Of a stretch of 64,000 nucleotides of DNA, positions 53,889-62,753 are shown one piece after another. Under the pieces are notes generated by a model. It did not search any database. It saw nothing but the letters and a program-made list of their open reading frames with translations, and was not told the origin of the DNA. Each line of letters starts with the position of its first letter. Position 1 is the stretch's first letter. Location of the stretch: NCBI RefSeq assembly GCF_017377715.1, contig NZ_JAFVMF010000019.1, forward strand, positions 16,715-80,714, read 5' to 3'. Made by a program: the position numbers and the translations under genes. This DNA is from Acetobacter sacchari. Its GTDB lineage: Bacteria > Pseudomonadota > Alphaproteobacteria > Acetobacterales > Acetobacteraceae.

Positions 53889-53913
53889 CCTGACGCTGGG
53901 AAAGCGCGTCAGG
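53889..53913 (-). promoter_or_regulatory. Leader hairpin just upstream of the TonB receptor start
   Basis: On the minus strand CCTGACGC-n9-GCGTCAGG (perfect eight-base stem) is followed by AATAATTTT, ending 15 bp before the receptor ATG. It has the form of a weak terminator placed in the leader, and could work as an attenuator or cover the ribosome binding region. No known riboswitch class is recognised. Confidence 0.5.
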
Positions 53914-54046
53914 CTTTAAAGGCGGGGTGTCGACGTCACAAACGAGATATCTAAAGGTTACGATTGAGGCATATTTTAACAAATCATGTCATGCGGATTG
54001 ATCTGACAATTTCCCTTTCTGACACAAAGCACGCGCATGCCGCAAT

Positions 54047-55282
54047 TCAGGCCTGCGCCGCCAGCGTCACCAGACGCAGCGTCACCTCGCTTGCCTGAGC
54101 GAAGGCTGGAAGCGGGAGGCATTCGTAAATGGAGTGAAAGTTCAGGCCGCCGGTGAAATAGTTCGGCGTTGGTATTCCACGCGCCGACAGGGCGGAGCCG
54201 TCCGTCCCGCCCCTCATGGGAATGACATTTGGCGTGATCCCGCAAGCGGCGAACGCTTCCTCCAGCAACGCAATGCTGCGGCGATCATTACCCATCGCCG
54301 ACGCGATATTGGAGTAAACGTCAGCGATCACGCAGGAAATTGCGGCTCGCGGAAATGCGGTGAGAGTTGCGGCAACTTTCTTCTGCAGGTCCGCTTTTCG
54401 CTTTTCGAAATTCGTCCGGTCGAAATCACGGATCGAGACGGAAAGGCGCGCGGTCGCCTGATCCCCTGAAAATCCATTCACCCAGCAATAACCTTCCCGC
54501 CCTTCGGTATGTTCTGGCGTATCGTGCGGATCGAACCGTGCGATCAGGTCAGTCGCCACCAGTATAGGATTGACGAGAACGCCCTTCGCCGCCATCGGAT
54601 GGGCTGTTACTCCATCTATCGTGATCTTGGCCTGTGCTGCATTGAATGTTTCGTAAACAAATTCTCCGGATGCGCACGCGTCCACCGTATAGGCGAACTC
54701 CGCCGGAAAACGCTCCAGGTTCATGATTTTTGCGCCGCGCAGGCCGATCTCTTCGTCGGGGACGAACGCGACGAACACGTCTCCATGCGGCGTTCCGCTC
54801 GCGATGACGGTTTCGAGCATGTCCATGACGATCGCGACAGCCGCCTTGTTGTCCGCGCCAAGAACGCTCGTCCCGTCGGTGAAGACGACGTCCTGTCCGA
54901 TATGGGGCGTGAGTTCCGGATGCTCGTCCGCCAGCAGCCATATGTCGCGTTCCGGGTTCAGGCAGATGTCCTGCCCATCGTAACGCAGGATTTGCGGGTG
55001 AATTTCTGGCGACAAACCTACGTCTACAGTATCGAGATGCGCACAGAACCCGATACGCGGCGCGGTGGCAGGGCCGTTCGCCGGGAGGTGCGCTGTGAGC
55101 ACGCAATGCTCATCGAGATGGACATCTTTCAGGCCAAGTTCGTTCAGTTCGTCGCGGAGGAGCGACGCCAGCGTCCATTGTCCGTCGGAAGACGGAACCA
55201 CTGTGGCCTGCGCGGAACTCTGGCTCGGGATCGCGACATAACGAAGAAAGCGATCGAGCAGGCGGGAGCCGGAATGTGGCAT
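54047..55282 (-). CDS. pepT: Peptidase T (tripeptide aminopeptidase)
   Basis: Zinc tripeptidase of the M20B family, 411 aa from the ATG at 55282. Metal and catalytic motifs: GFCAHLDTVDVG with the first His and Asp, SVLGADNKAAVAIVMDML with the bridging Asp, FVPDEEIGLRGAK with the catalytic Glu pair, and the C-terminal GLNFHSIYECLPL with the last His. MRGGTDGSALSARGIPTPN is also typical of PepT. Length is standard. It is divergent from the MOSC gene; the two short start regions are 131 bp apart. Confidence 0.95.
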   Translation of the reverse strand: MPHSGSRLLDRFLRYVAIPSQSSAQATVVPSSDGQWTLASLLRDELNELGLKDVHLDEHCVLTAHLPANGPATAPRIGFCAHLDTVDVGLSPEIHPQILRYDGQDICLNPERDIWLLADEHPELTPHIGQDVVFTDGTSVLGADNKAAVAIVMDMLETVIASGTPHGDVFVAFVPDEEIGLRGAKIMNLERFPAEFAYTVDACASGEFVYETFNAAQAKITIDGVTAHPMAAKGVLVNPILVATDLIARFDPHDTPEHTEGREGYCWVNGFSGDQATARLSVSIRDFDRTNFEKRKADLQKKVAATLTAFPRAAISCVIADVYSNIASAMGNDRRSIALLEEAFAACGITPNVIPMRGGTDGSALSARGIPTPNYFTGGLNFHSIYECLPLPAFAQASEVTLRLVTLAAQA

Positions 55283-55413
55283 CGGGCTTAGTTCCTTGGC
55301 CGGTAAGGGGTTGCCTGAGCCAGACAATAGAATACAGACTGCCGGGCGAAGCTCTGCTGTTCGACTGCACGCAGGCAAGAGCGTCACCCGGGTATAGGGA
55401 ATTTGGATCGTCA

Positions 55414-56217
55414 GTGAAAGTTTCGTCCCTTCATATTTATCCGGTGAAAAGCCTGCGCGGCTTGTCGCCGACTCAAGTGGACATGGATCCCTGGGGGCCG
55501 CGTGGCGACCGCCGATGGGTCGTGGTTGACGTTGAAGGCGTCTTCATTACCCAGAGAACCGACGCCGCGATGGCGCGAATTTCCGTGACGCCGACGCCAG
55601 ACGGATTGACGCTTCAACGTGACGGCGACGTGTCTTTGACGATTTCGTGCCCGTCGGGCGGCGCGAGGCGCGTGCGCGTCTGGCGCAGTGACGTGACAGG
55701 AAATGACGTGGGCGACGAAGCTGCTGCGTGGCTTGAAGCCGCGTTGGGGCGGCCGTCGCGACTGGTTTACATGGATGCGCCGGAGAGCGCGCGGCCCGGA
55801 GAACACGACGGGCAAGAGTTTCACGTCTCCTTCGCCGATGCCTTCCCCGGCCTGCTCTGCACGGAGGCTTCGCTGAACGATCTGAATGCTCGTCTGGACC
55901 GCGCCGTGCCGATGACGCGTTTTCGCCCGAACGTCGTTGTGGAGGGCGCGTCGGCCTGGGCGGAGGACGAGTGGACACGCATAAGGATAGGGCAGGTCGA
56001 ATTGGCTTTGGTGAAGCCCTGTTCCCGCTGCGTCGTCACGACGATTGATCAGGAAAGCGGCTCCATCGTTGTTCCGGGACAACCGCTGAAGACGCTCGCC
56101 GGATTTCGCCGGACGCCCGAGGGCATTATGTTTGGTCAGAATTTTCTTGTTGAAAAAACTGGAACTATTCGAAAAGGCGACACCGTCGAAATTCTCGAAC
56201 GGGGTGCGGCGACATAA
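55414..56217 (+). CDS. MOSC domain protein (YcbX/mARC-like)
   Basis: Molybdenum-cofactor-binding protein of 267 aa, of the N-hydroxylated-compound reductase type. It has an N-terminal MOSC beta-barrel (VSSLHIYPVKSLRG, GPRGDRRWVVVD) and the MOSC domain (FADAFPGLLCTEASLNDLNARL, MTRFRPNVVVEGA). The cofactor cysteine lies in KPCSRCVVTTID (about C203/C206). YcbX's C-terminal ferredoxin domain is absent, so a separate reductase is needed. Start chosen at the GTG at 55414, where similarity begins. Confidence 0.9.
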   Translation: MKVSSLHIYPVKSLRGLSPTQVDMDPWGPRGDRRWVVVDVEGVFITQRTDAAMARISVTPTPDGLTLQRDGDVSLTISCPSGGARRVRVWRSDVTGNDVGDEAAAWLEAALGRPSRLVYMDAPESARPGEHDGQEFHVSFADAFPGLLCTEASLNDLNARLDRAVPMTRFRPNVVVEGASAWAEDEWTRIRIGQVELALVKPCSRCVVTTIDQESGSIVVPGQPLKTLAGFRRTPEGIMFGQNFLVEKTGTIRKGDTVEILERGAAT

Positions 56218-56361
56218 TCGGCGTTCGCGGATCCGCGCTTTGTCGGCCACATCGCAACAGAGTTCGGAGCGAAGCCAGACAGGTACAGGATACGGTTCTT
56301 CATGATGCTGGAGGTCATGATAACTTAACTTTCGCCGTCGCCTCTCCCGGAGGAAACTCCC

Positions 56362-57963
56362 GTGGCCTACGCTGTCGATCCGAGGGAACCATTGCCGGAC
56401 GTCAGTCGACCTCCCGAACCTCTGTGCGATGATGACCTGTTGGCGTCCTGGACCCTCTCGACAAGTTCAAAATCGCCGATGACGGCGGTGCTCCTGGCGA
56501 ATGATCCTTCACGCAAAGTAGGCGCACGCCTCAGCCGCCTTCTGATCGTTGTGGCGTTCGGTTTTGTCGCGCCAATGGAGCACGCGGTTGCAGCCAGTAC
56601 GCCTCTGGTCACCGATGTTCTGCCATCGGGCGTACCGCTTCCGGCGCCGGCGCCGGATTTCGCGCCTGCCGTCAGCGACGCCAGCACGGAATTGCTCGGA
56701 AATGCCGGGGGAGTCAGGCCATGGCTCGATCGCCACGGCGTGCAGATCAATCTGCAAGACGTGGAAGAATTGTGGGGATTGGCGTCGGGCGGCGTATCCC
56801 CCGGTCCGGCCTATGACGGGATTACCGCCGTCACGCTCCAGTTGAACACGCAGCAGGCCTTTGGGTGGCATGACGGGCTGTTTAACATCAGCGCGCTGCA
56901 GATACGTGGACGGTCGCTGACCAACGAGCGTCTGCAGTCGTTGAACGCGGTCAGCGGTTATGACGCCGGACGTTCGACGCGCCTCTTCGAACTCTGGTAC
57001 GGGCAGGGCTTTTTTGGAAATCGCCTGGACGTCCGTGTTGGATCGATTGACCTCGACACCGAATTTCTGGTCAGCCAAAACGCATCGCTTTTCCTGAACG
57101 CCAGTTTTGGATGGCCGCTATCCACGTCGAGCAATCTCTATTCGGGCGGCCCGTCATGGCCGTATTCTGCTGTAGGCGTCCGCGTAAAATGGGCGCCTGC
57201 GCATCCGCTGGTGCTGATGGGTGCGGTGACAGACGACAATCCGACCCACGGCCCGTTCTATAGCTCCGTCGCGGCCAATCAGCGCGACCCATCGGGAACC
57301 CAGTTCTCAACCAAAGGCGGAGCCCTCTTTATTGGTGAAGCTCAGCTCTGGGTCGATGCGGCGCGGAGGCTCGCCACAGGAGACAACGCCGCCTTGCCCG
57401 GCACATGGAAAGTAGGCGCCCTGTTCGACACCGGCCGTTTCCCTGATCAACGTTATGATGATCGTGGCGGCTTGCTGGGCAGTCCTGACAGTGACGGGAG
57501 GCCGTTTTACCACCGCGGAAACTGGATGGCCTATACGGTCATCGACCAGATGCTGTGGCGCGCGGCGAAGGGGCGGCAGAAAGCCATCAGCGTCTTCATC
57601 CGCGCCACCGCCAATGACGGCGTGCGAAATCGTTTCGCGTCGGAAGTTGAAGCAGGTCTGACATTCGACGGGCTGGTTCCGGGGCGTATTGACGATACGA
57701 TCGGCATCGCTTGGGGGACGACGCTCTATGGGCGGCGGGCTCTGGAAAGCGCGCGCGACGCGATACGGCTTGGCGGCTCCGGCGCCGCCGACCTGAAACC
57801 TGAGAATCACCTCGAACTGACGTGGCAGATTGCGGTGACGCCTTACCTCAACCTTCAGCCGGATCTGCAGTATTTCTGGAATGTCGGCGGAATGGCCCAG
57901 GGCAGTTCGGGTGGGATCGCCAATGGCTTCGTGGCGGGCCTGAACATGACGACGACCTTCTGA
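56362..57963 (+). CDS. OprB-family carbohydrate-selective porin
   Basis: Outer-membrane porin of the OprB type, common in acetic acid bacteria for sugar entry. Motifs: WLDRHGVQINLQDVEELWG near the mature start, FELWYGQGFFGNRLDVRVGSID, FGWPLSTSSNLYSGGPSWPYSAVGVRVKW and YLNLQPDLQYFWNVGG, ending in a terminal Phe. Two starts compete. The GTG at 56362 has a perfect GGAGG eight bases before it (533 aa), but then about 58 residues precede the signal helix. The ATG at 56479 gives a normal signal peptide (494 aa) but has a poor site. Confidence 0.9.
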   Translation: MAYAVDPREPLPDVSRPPEPLCDDDLLASWTLSTSSKSPMTAVLLANDPSRKVGARLSRLLIVVAFGFVAPMEHAVAASTPLVTDVLPSGVPLPAPAPDFAPAVSDASTELLGNAGGVRPWLDRHGVQINLQDVEELWGLASGGVSPGPAYDGITAVTLQLNTQQAFGWHDGLFNISALQIRGRSLTNERLQSLNAVSGYDAGRSTRLFELWYGQGFFGNRLDVRVGSIDLDTEFLVSQNASLFLNASFGWPLSTSSNLYSGGPSWPYSAVGVRVKWAPAHPLVLMGAVTDDNPTHGPFYSSVAANQRDPSGTQFSTKGGALFIGEAQLWVDAARRLATGDNAALPGTWKVGALFDTGRFPDQRYDDRGGLLGSPDSDGRPFYHRGNWMAYTVIDQMLWRAAKGRQKAISVFIRATANDGVRNRFASEVEAGLTFDGLVPGRIDDTIGIAWGTTLYGRRALESARDAIRLGGSGAADLKPENHLELTWQIAVTPYLNLQPDLQYFWNVGGMAQGSSGGIANGFVAGLNMTTTF

Positions 57964-58064
57964 GCCGCTGCGAGTTTCATCTAAGTTTCAAATCGCCGTC
58001 GTCTCAAAACCGGTATCCACAGCCATGTGACGAATAACGTCGCGGAAGCAGGGATGCGCGCACG

Positions 58065-58982
58065 ATGGACGAGTGGGAACAGGTCGAGCTGTCAGCCGAA
58101 GAACGTGAGCGCGTGCAGATGCGCCGCGAAATCATCGACGACCTCGATGAGGAATTCGAGCTGTCGCTGGAAGAGGAGGAGGTCGGAGGCCCTCTCGACG
58201 CCGAAGACCGCGCGTTCCGCCGCGTCTATTTTCGTGAATTGATCCGCCTGCAGGGCGAACTGATCAAGCTCCAGGATTGGGTGAAAAGCACAGGCCATCG
58301 TCTGGTCGTCCTGTTTGAAGGCCGCGACGCGGCAGGGAAGGGCGGCGCGATCAAGCGTATTACGCAGCGGCTCAATCCTCGTATCTGCCGTGTCGCGGCG
58401 CTGCCCGCGCCGAACGACCGGGAGCGCACCCAGTGGTATTTTCAGCGCTATGTCGCGCACCTGCCCGCAGCGGGCGAAATCGTTCTGTTCGACCGCAGTT
58501 GGTACAATCGCGCGGGCGTCGAACGGGTCATGGGTTTCTGCACGGACGCTGAATACGAAGAGTTTTACCGCTCTGTCCCAGAGTTCGAACGAATGCTGGT
58601 CCGCAGCGGCGTCCAGATCGTGAAGTTTTGGTTCTCCATAACCGACGATGAACAGGAGGCTCGTTTTCGCGCCCGCATCGAGGATCCGCTGAAGCAGTGG
58701 AAGCTCAGCCCGATGGATCTCGAAAGCCGCCGTCGCTGGGAGGACTACACCCGCGTGAAGGAGACGATGCTCGAACGTTCCAGCATTGAGGAGGCGCCGT
58801 GGTGGGTCGTGCAGGCGGTCGACAAGAAGCGTGCGCGCCTCAACTGCATCTCACATCTTTTGTCGCTGGTCCCGTATCAGGCCCTGCCGCATCCTGAAAT
58901 CGTTCTGCCCGCGCGTGTTCATCACCCGGACTACGAGCGCCAGCCAACGCCGGCTTCGATGATCGTTCCCGAGTTGTATTGA
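58065..58982 (+). CDS. ppk2: Polyphosphate kinase 2
   Basis: Transfers phosphate between polyphosphate and nucleoside diphosphates, class I type. The 305-aa product has an acidic N-terminal stretch, the Walker A loop FEGRDAAGKGGAIKRIT (84-100), Walker B VLFDRSWYNRAGVERVMGF and the lid module with KQWKLSPMDLESRRRWEDYT. The APWWVVQAVDKKRARLNCI segment is also family specific. A single-domain PPK2, as here, can use ADP or GDP. Neighbours do not add to the function. Confidence 0.95.
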   Translation: MDEWEQVELSAEERERVQMRREIIDDLDEEFELSLEEEEVGGPLDAEDRAFRRVYFRELIRLQGELIKLQDWVKSTGHRLVVLFEGRDAAGKGGAIKRITQRLNPRICRVAALPAPNDRERTQWYFQRYVAHLPAAGEIVLFDRSWYNRAGVERVMGFCTDAEYEEFYRSVPEFERMLVRSGVQIVKFWFSITDDEQEARFRARIEDPLKQWKLSPMDLESRRRWEDYTRVKETMLERSSIEEAPWWVVQAVDKKRARLNCISHLLSLVPYQALPHPEIVLPARVHHPDYERQPTPASMIVPELY

Positions 58983-59251
58983 TCGGTTTCCGCCCTGCAT
59001 GGTCCTTTGGAGCGCTCAACCCGCTTCGAAGGGTCGCTCAGAATAAACAACAGGAAAAATACACAGGGCGTCTTTTTGTCGGATGCGGCATGCCTTGAGG
59101 CGTCCATATCTGGCCCGGTGAGAAATTTACATTCCGCCCTTCTTCTGAAATCCTCCGCCCGACTAAGCCTGCGTCCCGCCGAATAGGCGGAACGTCAGGA
59201 TCTGGCGGCGACCGCACTCGTTTCAGAACAGCGCGCTAGACAGGATTTCAG

Positions 59252-59797
59252 ATGCTTGCCACCCCGAACGAGCCGATCCCTCAGTTAACTCTCGTCTTCT
59301 TCGCAGAGGAGCACTTTGCGACGCTATCCAGTTGGTTTCAAAGTCAGAAAGACGTCGTCCAATGGGGCGGCCCGGGACTGCTTTATCCGCTCGACAGCAC
59401 GCAGATGGCTCCAATGGCGATTGAGAATGCGAAAGCGTCATGCTGGATGGTTGAAGACGAGAGCGGAAAGATGATCGGTCACGTTCAGCTCGCTTTTGAC
59501 TGGCCCAACGGGGTGGCGAAGCTGTGTCGGGTGGCTATGGCCCCGAGCGAGCGGGGCAAGGGGCTTGCGCGCCACATGGTGCGGGAGGCCGTCGCCCGGG
59601 CGTTCTCCCACCCACAGATCGAACGCGTCGAACTGAACGTGTACAGTTGGAACGTCGCTGCGATACGCGCCTATGTTAGGCAGAATTTCGTAAAAGAGGG
59701 CGTTCGGCGATCGTCGGTGCTGATCGACGGGGAACGCTGGGACACTGTGATGATGGCGATGCTTCGGCAGGAGTGGGATGGCGCGGACGCCACATAG
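59252..59797 (+). CDS. GNAT-family N-acetyltransferase
   Basis: Acetyltransferase of 181 aa (RimJ/RimL-like). The acetyl-CoA loop is seen as RVAMAPSERGKGLARHMVREAVARAF, followed by RVELNVYSWNVAAIRAYVRQNFVKEGVRR, the usual motif B. The N-terminal half (LTLVFFAEEHFATLSSWFQSQKDVVQWGGPG) matches GNATs with small-molecule or N-terminal substrates. The actual substrate is unknown. Upstream lies a 269-bp gap; downstream it converges with the TlpA-like gene. Confidence 0.88.
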   Translation: MLATPNEPIPQLTLVFFAEEHFATLSSWFQSQKDVVQWGGPGLLYPLDSTQMAPMAIENAKASCWMVEDESGKMIGHVQLAFDWPNGVAKLCRVAMAPSERGKGLARHMVREAVARAFSHPQIERVELNVYSWNVAAIRAYVRQNFVKEGVRRSSVLIDGERWDTVMMAMLRQEWDGADAT

Positions 59798-59821
59798 CCC
59801 GAAGCGTGATGGCGCACGAAC

Positions 59822-60421
59822 TCACCCCAGCAGGTGGCGCAATGCCTCTTCAGCTCCAGGAGCCTCCCACAGGACTGGCCCCGATCGGCGCGCGACTTCA
59901 CGCCCCTGCCGATCAATGAGGACAGTAACCGGCAAGGCGTCCTCATCCAGCGCCTTCGCCGTAGCCGCCGTCGGATCGTAGTACGGCGGCAGCGTCGTCA
60001 CGCCGGTATGTGTCAGGAATGGCGCTACTTTCGCTGCGCCGCCGCGATCGAGCGACACGGCGAGAACGACGACGCCGTCCTTCTCAAACTGTGGCGCAAG
60101 ACGCGCCAGAGTGGGAAGTTCCGTCACACACGGAGGGCACCATGTCGCCCAAAGATGAAGAATGACCGGTTTGCCGACATAGTCTGCGAGCGCGTGAGCA
60201 GTCCCGCCCGCATCCGCGAAAGAGAGTGCTGGCATTGGTTTCGGCGGATGCGCCGCAAGCCTGTCGGGCGCGACCGGGGCGCCGTTGGCCGCGTCGTCAT
60301 CGGCGAATGCCGGTTTGCGCCCGATAGCGCCTGCGATTAGGCTGCCGCCCGCGATCAGGACTATGCGCCGCGCAAGGCGCGTATCCGGACGAAAAAAGCA
60401 TCGTGAAAGACTATCAGGCAT
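59822..60421 (-). CDS. TlpA-family thioredoxin-like protein
   Basis: Exported thiol-disulfide protein of 199 aa from the ATG at 60421. A signal anchor follows twin arginines ([19 protein letters not shown]), then a Pro/Ala linker and a TlpA/ResA-type domain. The redox site is [14 protein letters not shown] (C95, C98), and the conserved cis-Pro is in [11 protein letters not shown]. It may reduce apocytochrome or other envelope thiols. Its start codon is only nine bases from that of argH on the opposite strand, so one of the two starts may be misplaced. Confidence 0.87.
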   Translation of the reverse strand: MPDSLSRCFFRPDTRLARRIVLIAGGSLIAGAIGRKPAFADDDAANGAPVAPDRLAAHPPKPMPALSFADAGGTAHALADYVGKPVILHLWATWCPPCVTELPTLARLAPQFEKDGVVVLAVSLDRGGAAKVAPFLTHTGVTTLPPYYDPTAATAKALDEDALPVTVLIDRQGREVARRSGPVLWEAPGAEEALRHLLG

Positions 60422-60430
60422 GAGGCGAGC

Positions 60431-61873
60431 ATGACGGAGCGGAGCGTGACGGGCAAGGGGCCGACGGGACAGACGGGCGGCGGCGCCAACGTCCAATGGG
60501 GCGGCCGTTTCGCAAGCGGGCCATCCGCGATCATGCGCGAAATCAACGCCTCGATCGGTTTCGACAAGGCTCTGTGGCGTCAGGACATCGCCGGGTCTCT
60601 GGCTCACGCCGCCATGCTCGCCAAAGTCGGCGTCATTTCCGCTGAGGACGAGGCCGCTATCCGCGACGGCCTGAACGGCATCGCGGGGGAAATCGAGGCG
60701 GGAACGTTCTCCTTCGATGAGGCCCTTGAAGACATTCATATGAACATCGAGGCGCGGCTGAGCGAACGGATTGGCGAGGCGGGTAAGCGCCTGCACACCG
60801 CGCGTTCGCGAAACGATCAGGTGGCCACTGATTTCCGCCTGTGGGTGCGCGACGCGATCGACGGCGTCTCCGGGCAGACCGCTTCGCTGATGCGCTCTCT
60901 CGCCACGCGCGCGCTGGAATACGCTGACACGGCCATGCCGGGGTTCACGCACCTGCAAACCGCGCAGCCCGTCACCTTCGGCCATCACCTGCTCGCCTAT
61001 GTCGAGATGCTGTCGCGCGACGCCGGGCGACTGGCTGATGCACGCAAGCGCCTGAACGAATGCCCGCTCGGCTCGGCCGCTCTGGCTGGGACGTCCTTTC
61101 CCATAGACCGTCGCATGACCGCGGCCACGCTCGGCTTCGACAGGCCAACCGCAAACTCTCTCGACGCCGTGTCGGATCGCGACTTCGCGCTAGAATATCT
61201 TTCGGCGCTGTCCATCATGGCCATGCACCTGTCGCGACTGGCGGAGGAGATCGTCATCTGGTGCTCGGCGCCGTTCGGCTTCATCCGCCTGTCCGACGCC
61301 TTCACCACCGGTTCCTCCATCATGCCGCAGAAGCGCAATCCCGATGCAGCGGAACTGGCGCGGGCGAAGGTCGGGCGGGTCGCGGGCTCGCTCATCTCCC
61401 TGCTGACGGTGATGAAGGGCCTGCCGCTGGCCTACGCCAAGGACATGCAGGAAGACAAAGTTCCGGTGTTCGAGGCGACCGAGGCGATCACGCTGACGCT
61501 GGCCGCATGCGACGGCATGATCCGGGACCTGCTGGCGGACGCTGGGCGGATGCGCCAGTTCGCGGGCTCAGGCTTTTCGACCGCCACCGATCTTGCTGAC
61601 TGGCTGGTCCGGGTTCTGAAACTGCCTTTCCGCACGGCGCATCATGTCACCGGGAGGATCGTCGCACGGGCGGAGGCTGACGGCGTGGATCTGTCCGATC
61701 TGCCGCTTTCGGCGATGCAGGAAGTTGAGCCGCAGATCACCGAGGATGTGTTCTCGGTGCTGACGGTCGAGGCGTCCATCGCCTCCCGCACCAGCGAAGG
61801 CGGCACCTCTGGCGTCAATGTGCGGCAGCAGGCGGCCGCATGGTTGATGCGCCTTGATGGAGAAGGCGCATGA
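60431..61873 (+). CDS. argH: Argininosuccinate lyase
   Basis: Final step of arginine synthesis, cleaving argininosuccinate to arginine and fumarate. The product is 480 aa from the ATG at 60431 (a GTG at 60446 with GGAG ahead is also possible). Family motifs: [41 protein letters not shown], the His of [17 protein letters not shown] and the signature [12 protein letters not shown] (about 294-305). It is followed by an overlapping lptM-like gene, a common pairing. Confidence 0.96.
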   Translation: MTERSVTGKGPTGQTGGGANVQWGGRFASGPSAIMREINASIGFDKALWRQDIAGSLAHAAMLAKVGVISAEDEAAIRDGLNGIAGEIEAGTFSFDEALEDIHMNIEARLSERIGEAGKRLHTARSRNDQVATDFRLWVRDAIDGVSGQTASLMRSLATRALEYADTAMPGFTHLQTAQPVTFGHHLLAYVEMLSRDAGRLADARKRLNECPLGSAALAGTSFPIDRRMTAATLGFDRPTANSLDAVSDRDFALEYLSALSIMAMHLSRLAEEIVIWCSAPFGFIRLSDAFTTGSSIMPQKRNPDAAELARAKVGRVAGSLISLLTVMKGLPLAYAKDMQEDKVPVFEATEAITLTLAACDGMIRDLLADAGRMRQFAGSGFSTATDLADWLVRVLKLPFRTAHHVTGRIVARAEADGVDLSDLPLSAMQEVEPQITEDVFSVLTVEASIASRTSEGGTSGVNVRQQAAAWLMRLDGEGA

Positions 61874-62010
61874 AACGGGTCATCGTCACGCCGATTTTGC
61901 TGGGATGCCTGCTGCTGGCTTTGGCCGATTGTGGAAAGAAAGGCTCCCCGGAACCACCCGGCCCAGCAGACAGAATCACGTTTCCAAGAACCTATCCCGC
62001 GCCGGATTAG
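61870..62010 (+). CDS. lptM: LptM-like small lipoprotein
   Basis: A 46-aa lipoprotein gene whose ATGA overlaps the argH stop. The signal peptide [22 protein letters not shown] has a lipobox-like LADC, with Cys at 21, followed by [11 protein letters not shown], the usual YifL/LptM continuation. LptM helps LptD mature in Escherichia coli. In many proteobacteria the order is argH-lptM-lysA, but no lysA follows here; instead a dnaE2 remnant on the other strand lies next door. Confidence 0.8.
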   Translation: MKRVIVTPILLGCLLLALADCGKKGSPEPPGPADRITFPRTYPAPD

Positions 62011-62034
62011 GGGCGGCGCTTTCTGATGGGTGAT

Positions 62035-62340
62035 TCAGCGAGCAGGCATCACGATCACAGTGGACTGTTTTACCGGTGCTGCGTCTGCTTTCGCCTTCAT
62101 GTCCGACATACAGGCGGGTGGGACAGTTTCCCGAAAGCCGACATTGTTAACCGAGACGCTTCGCTCGCCGTCGCCACTGATCAGGCCAGGACGGCGTGTC
62201 AGATCCTCCAGGCGATGGACGATCACATGCAGGACATCGCCTTCTTTCTGTGAGACGCCGTAAACCATCACCATGCCCGCGCCGATGACGATCTGGCGTT
62301 GCGCCTCGATCCGGTCTTTCCACAGCACCAGACAGAGGGC
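62035..62340 (-). pseudogene. Truncated dnaE2-type error-prone DNA polymerase, C-terminal end only
   Basis: The translated minus strand reads LVLWKDRIEAQRQIVIGAG, then VSQKEGDVLHVIVHRLEDLT, which closely follows the C-terminal OB-fold end of DnaE2 polymerases (LVLWKDRxEAQRxxVLxAxM ... VQKEGxVxHVIAxRLxDL). About 100 residues remain, of more than 1000 in an intact protein. The frame closes upstream at a TAG near 62360, and nothing of dnaE2 lies in the following 1.6 kb. The 3' end is next to lptM, so this is probably the original chromosomal position, with the front part lost to an insertion or deletion. Confidence 0.6.
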
Positions 62341-62366
62341 TCGAAAAACCCCCTATTCTGGGGCTT
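62341..62366 (-). terminator. Rho-independent terminator-like element at the dnaE2 junction
   Basis: On the minus strand GAAAG-CCCC-AGAATA-GGGG-G-TTTTTC: a four-base GC stem, extended by three A-T pairs past a mismatch, running into five T. It lies about 135 bp after the small membrane-protein gene and would end the transcript of the DUF2778 unit. Confidence 0.5.
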
Positions 62367-62498
62367 TCGTGCATCGAAATATCAATGGCTTACGATTTTA
62401 AATTAATCTGAAAAGCGCGTTTTTCGGACCCTCCAAGTTTAGGAGTCGCTAGGTTGCCTATACTGGTCCCTCTGGTGACCCCACAGCATAGCTCCAGT

Positions 62499-62753
62499 CT
62501 AACGACTTAGACGGCGGTATAAGAGCGCACTGATAGGGAGAGAGCACAGAGCCCCTATGGAATACCCTATCAGATCCCAGAGATCGTTCTCACTCTCAAC
62601 ACCTACCCACCCATGACGAACGCGCCATGCAGAAAATGAGTCAGAGTAATTGATCGCATCGATCCAAACTCCAATGGCATGCGAAGTGAGAAGCCCCCGC
62701 GCGATCAGTGCAGTGCAGAGCAGAAAGATGAGGATGCAAATAGTCAGCTTCAT
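62499..62753 (-). CDS. Small two-helix membrane protein, candidate immunity partner of the DUF2778 protein
   Basis: An 84-aa protein I do not recognise as a family. It has a transmembrane helix at about 3-22 (LTICILIFLLCTALIARGLL), a mostly polar stretch of some 35 residues with three Trp that would face the periplasm, and a second helix at about 61-79 (LIGYSIGALCSLPISALLY). It starts in an ATGA overlap with the stop codon of the DUF2778 gene, so both are made from one message. A membrane protein with a periplasmic face is what would be needed to neutralise a periplasmic peptidoglycan-acting enzyme. The role is inferred from layout only. Confidence 0.6.
   Translation of the reverse strand: MKLTICILIFLLCTALIARGLLTSHAIGVWIDAINYSDSFSAWRVRHGWVGVESENDLWDLIGYSIGALCSLPISALLYRRLSR

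Noticed and set aside
55411..56250. 279-codon minus-strand frame antisense to the MOSC gene
   Set aside because: Composition-driven shadow; the plus strand has the conserved MOSC cysteine motif and domain pattern.
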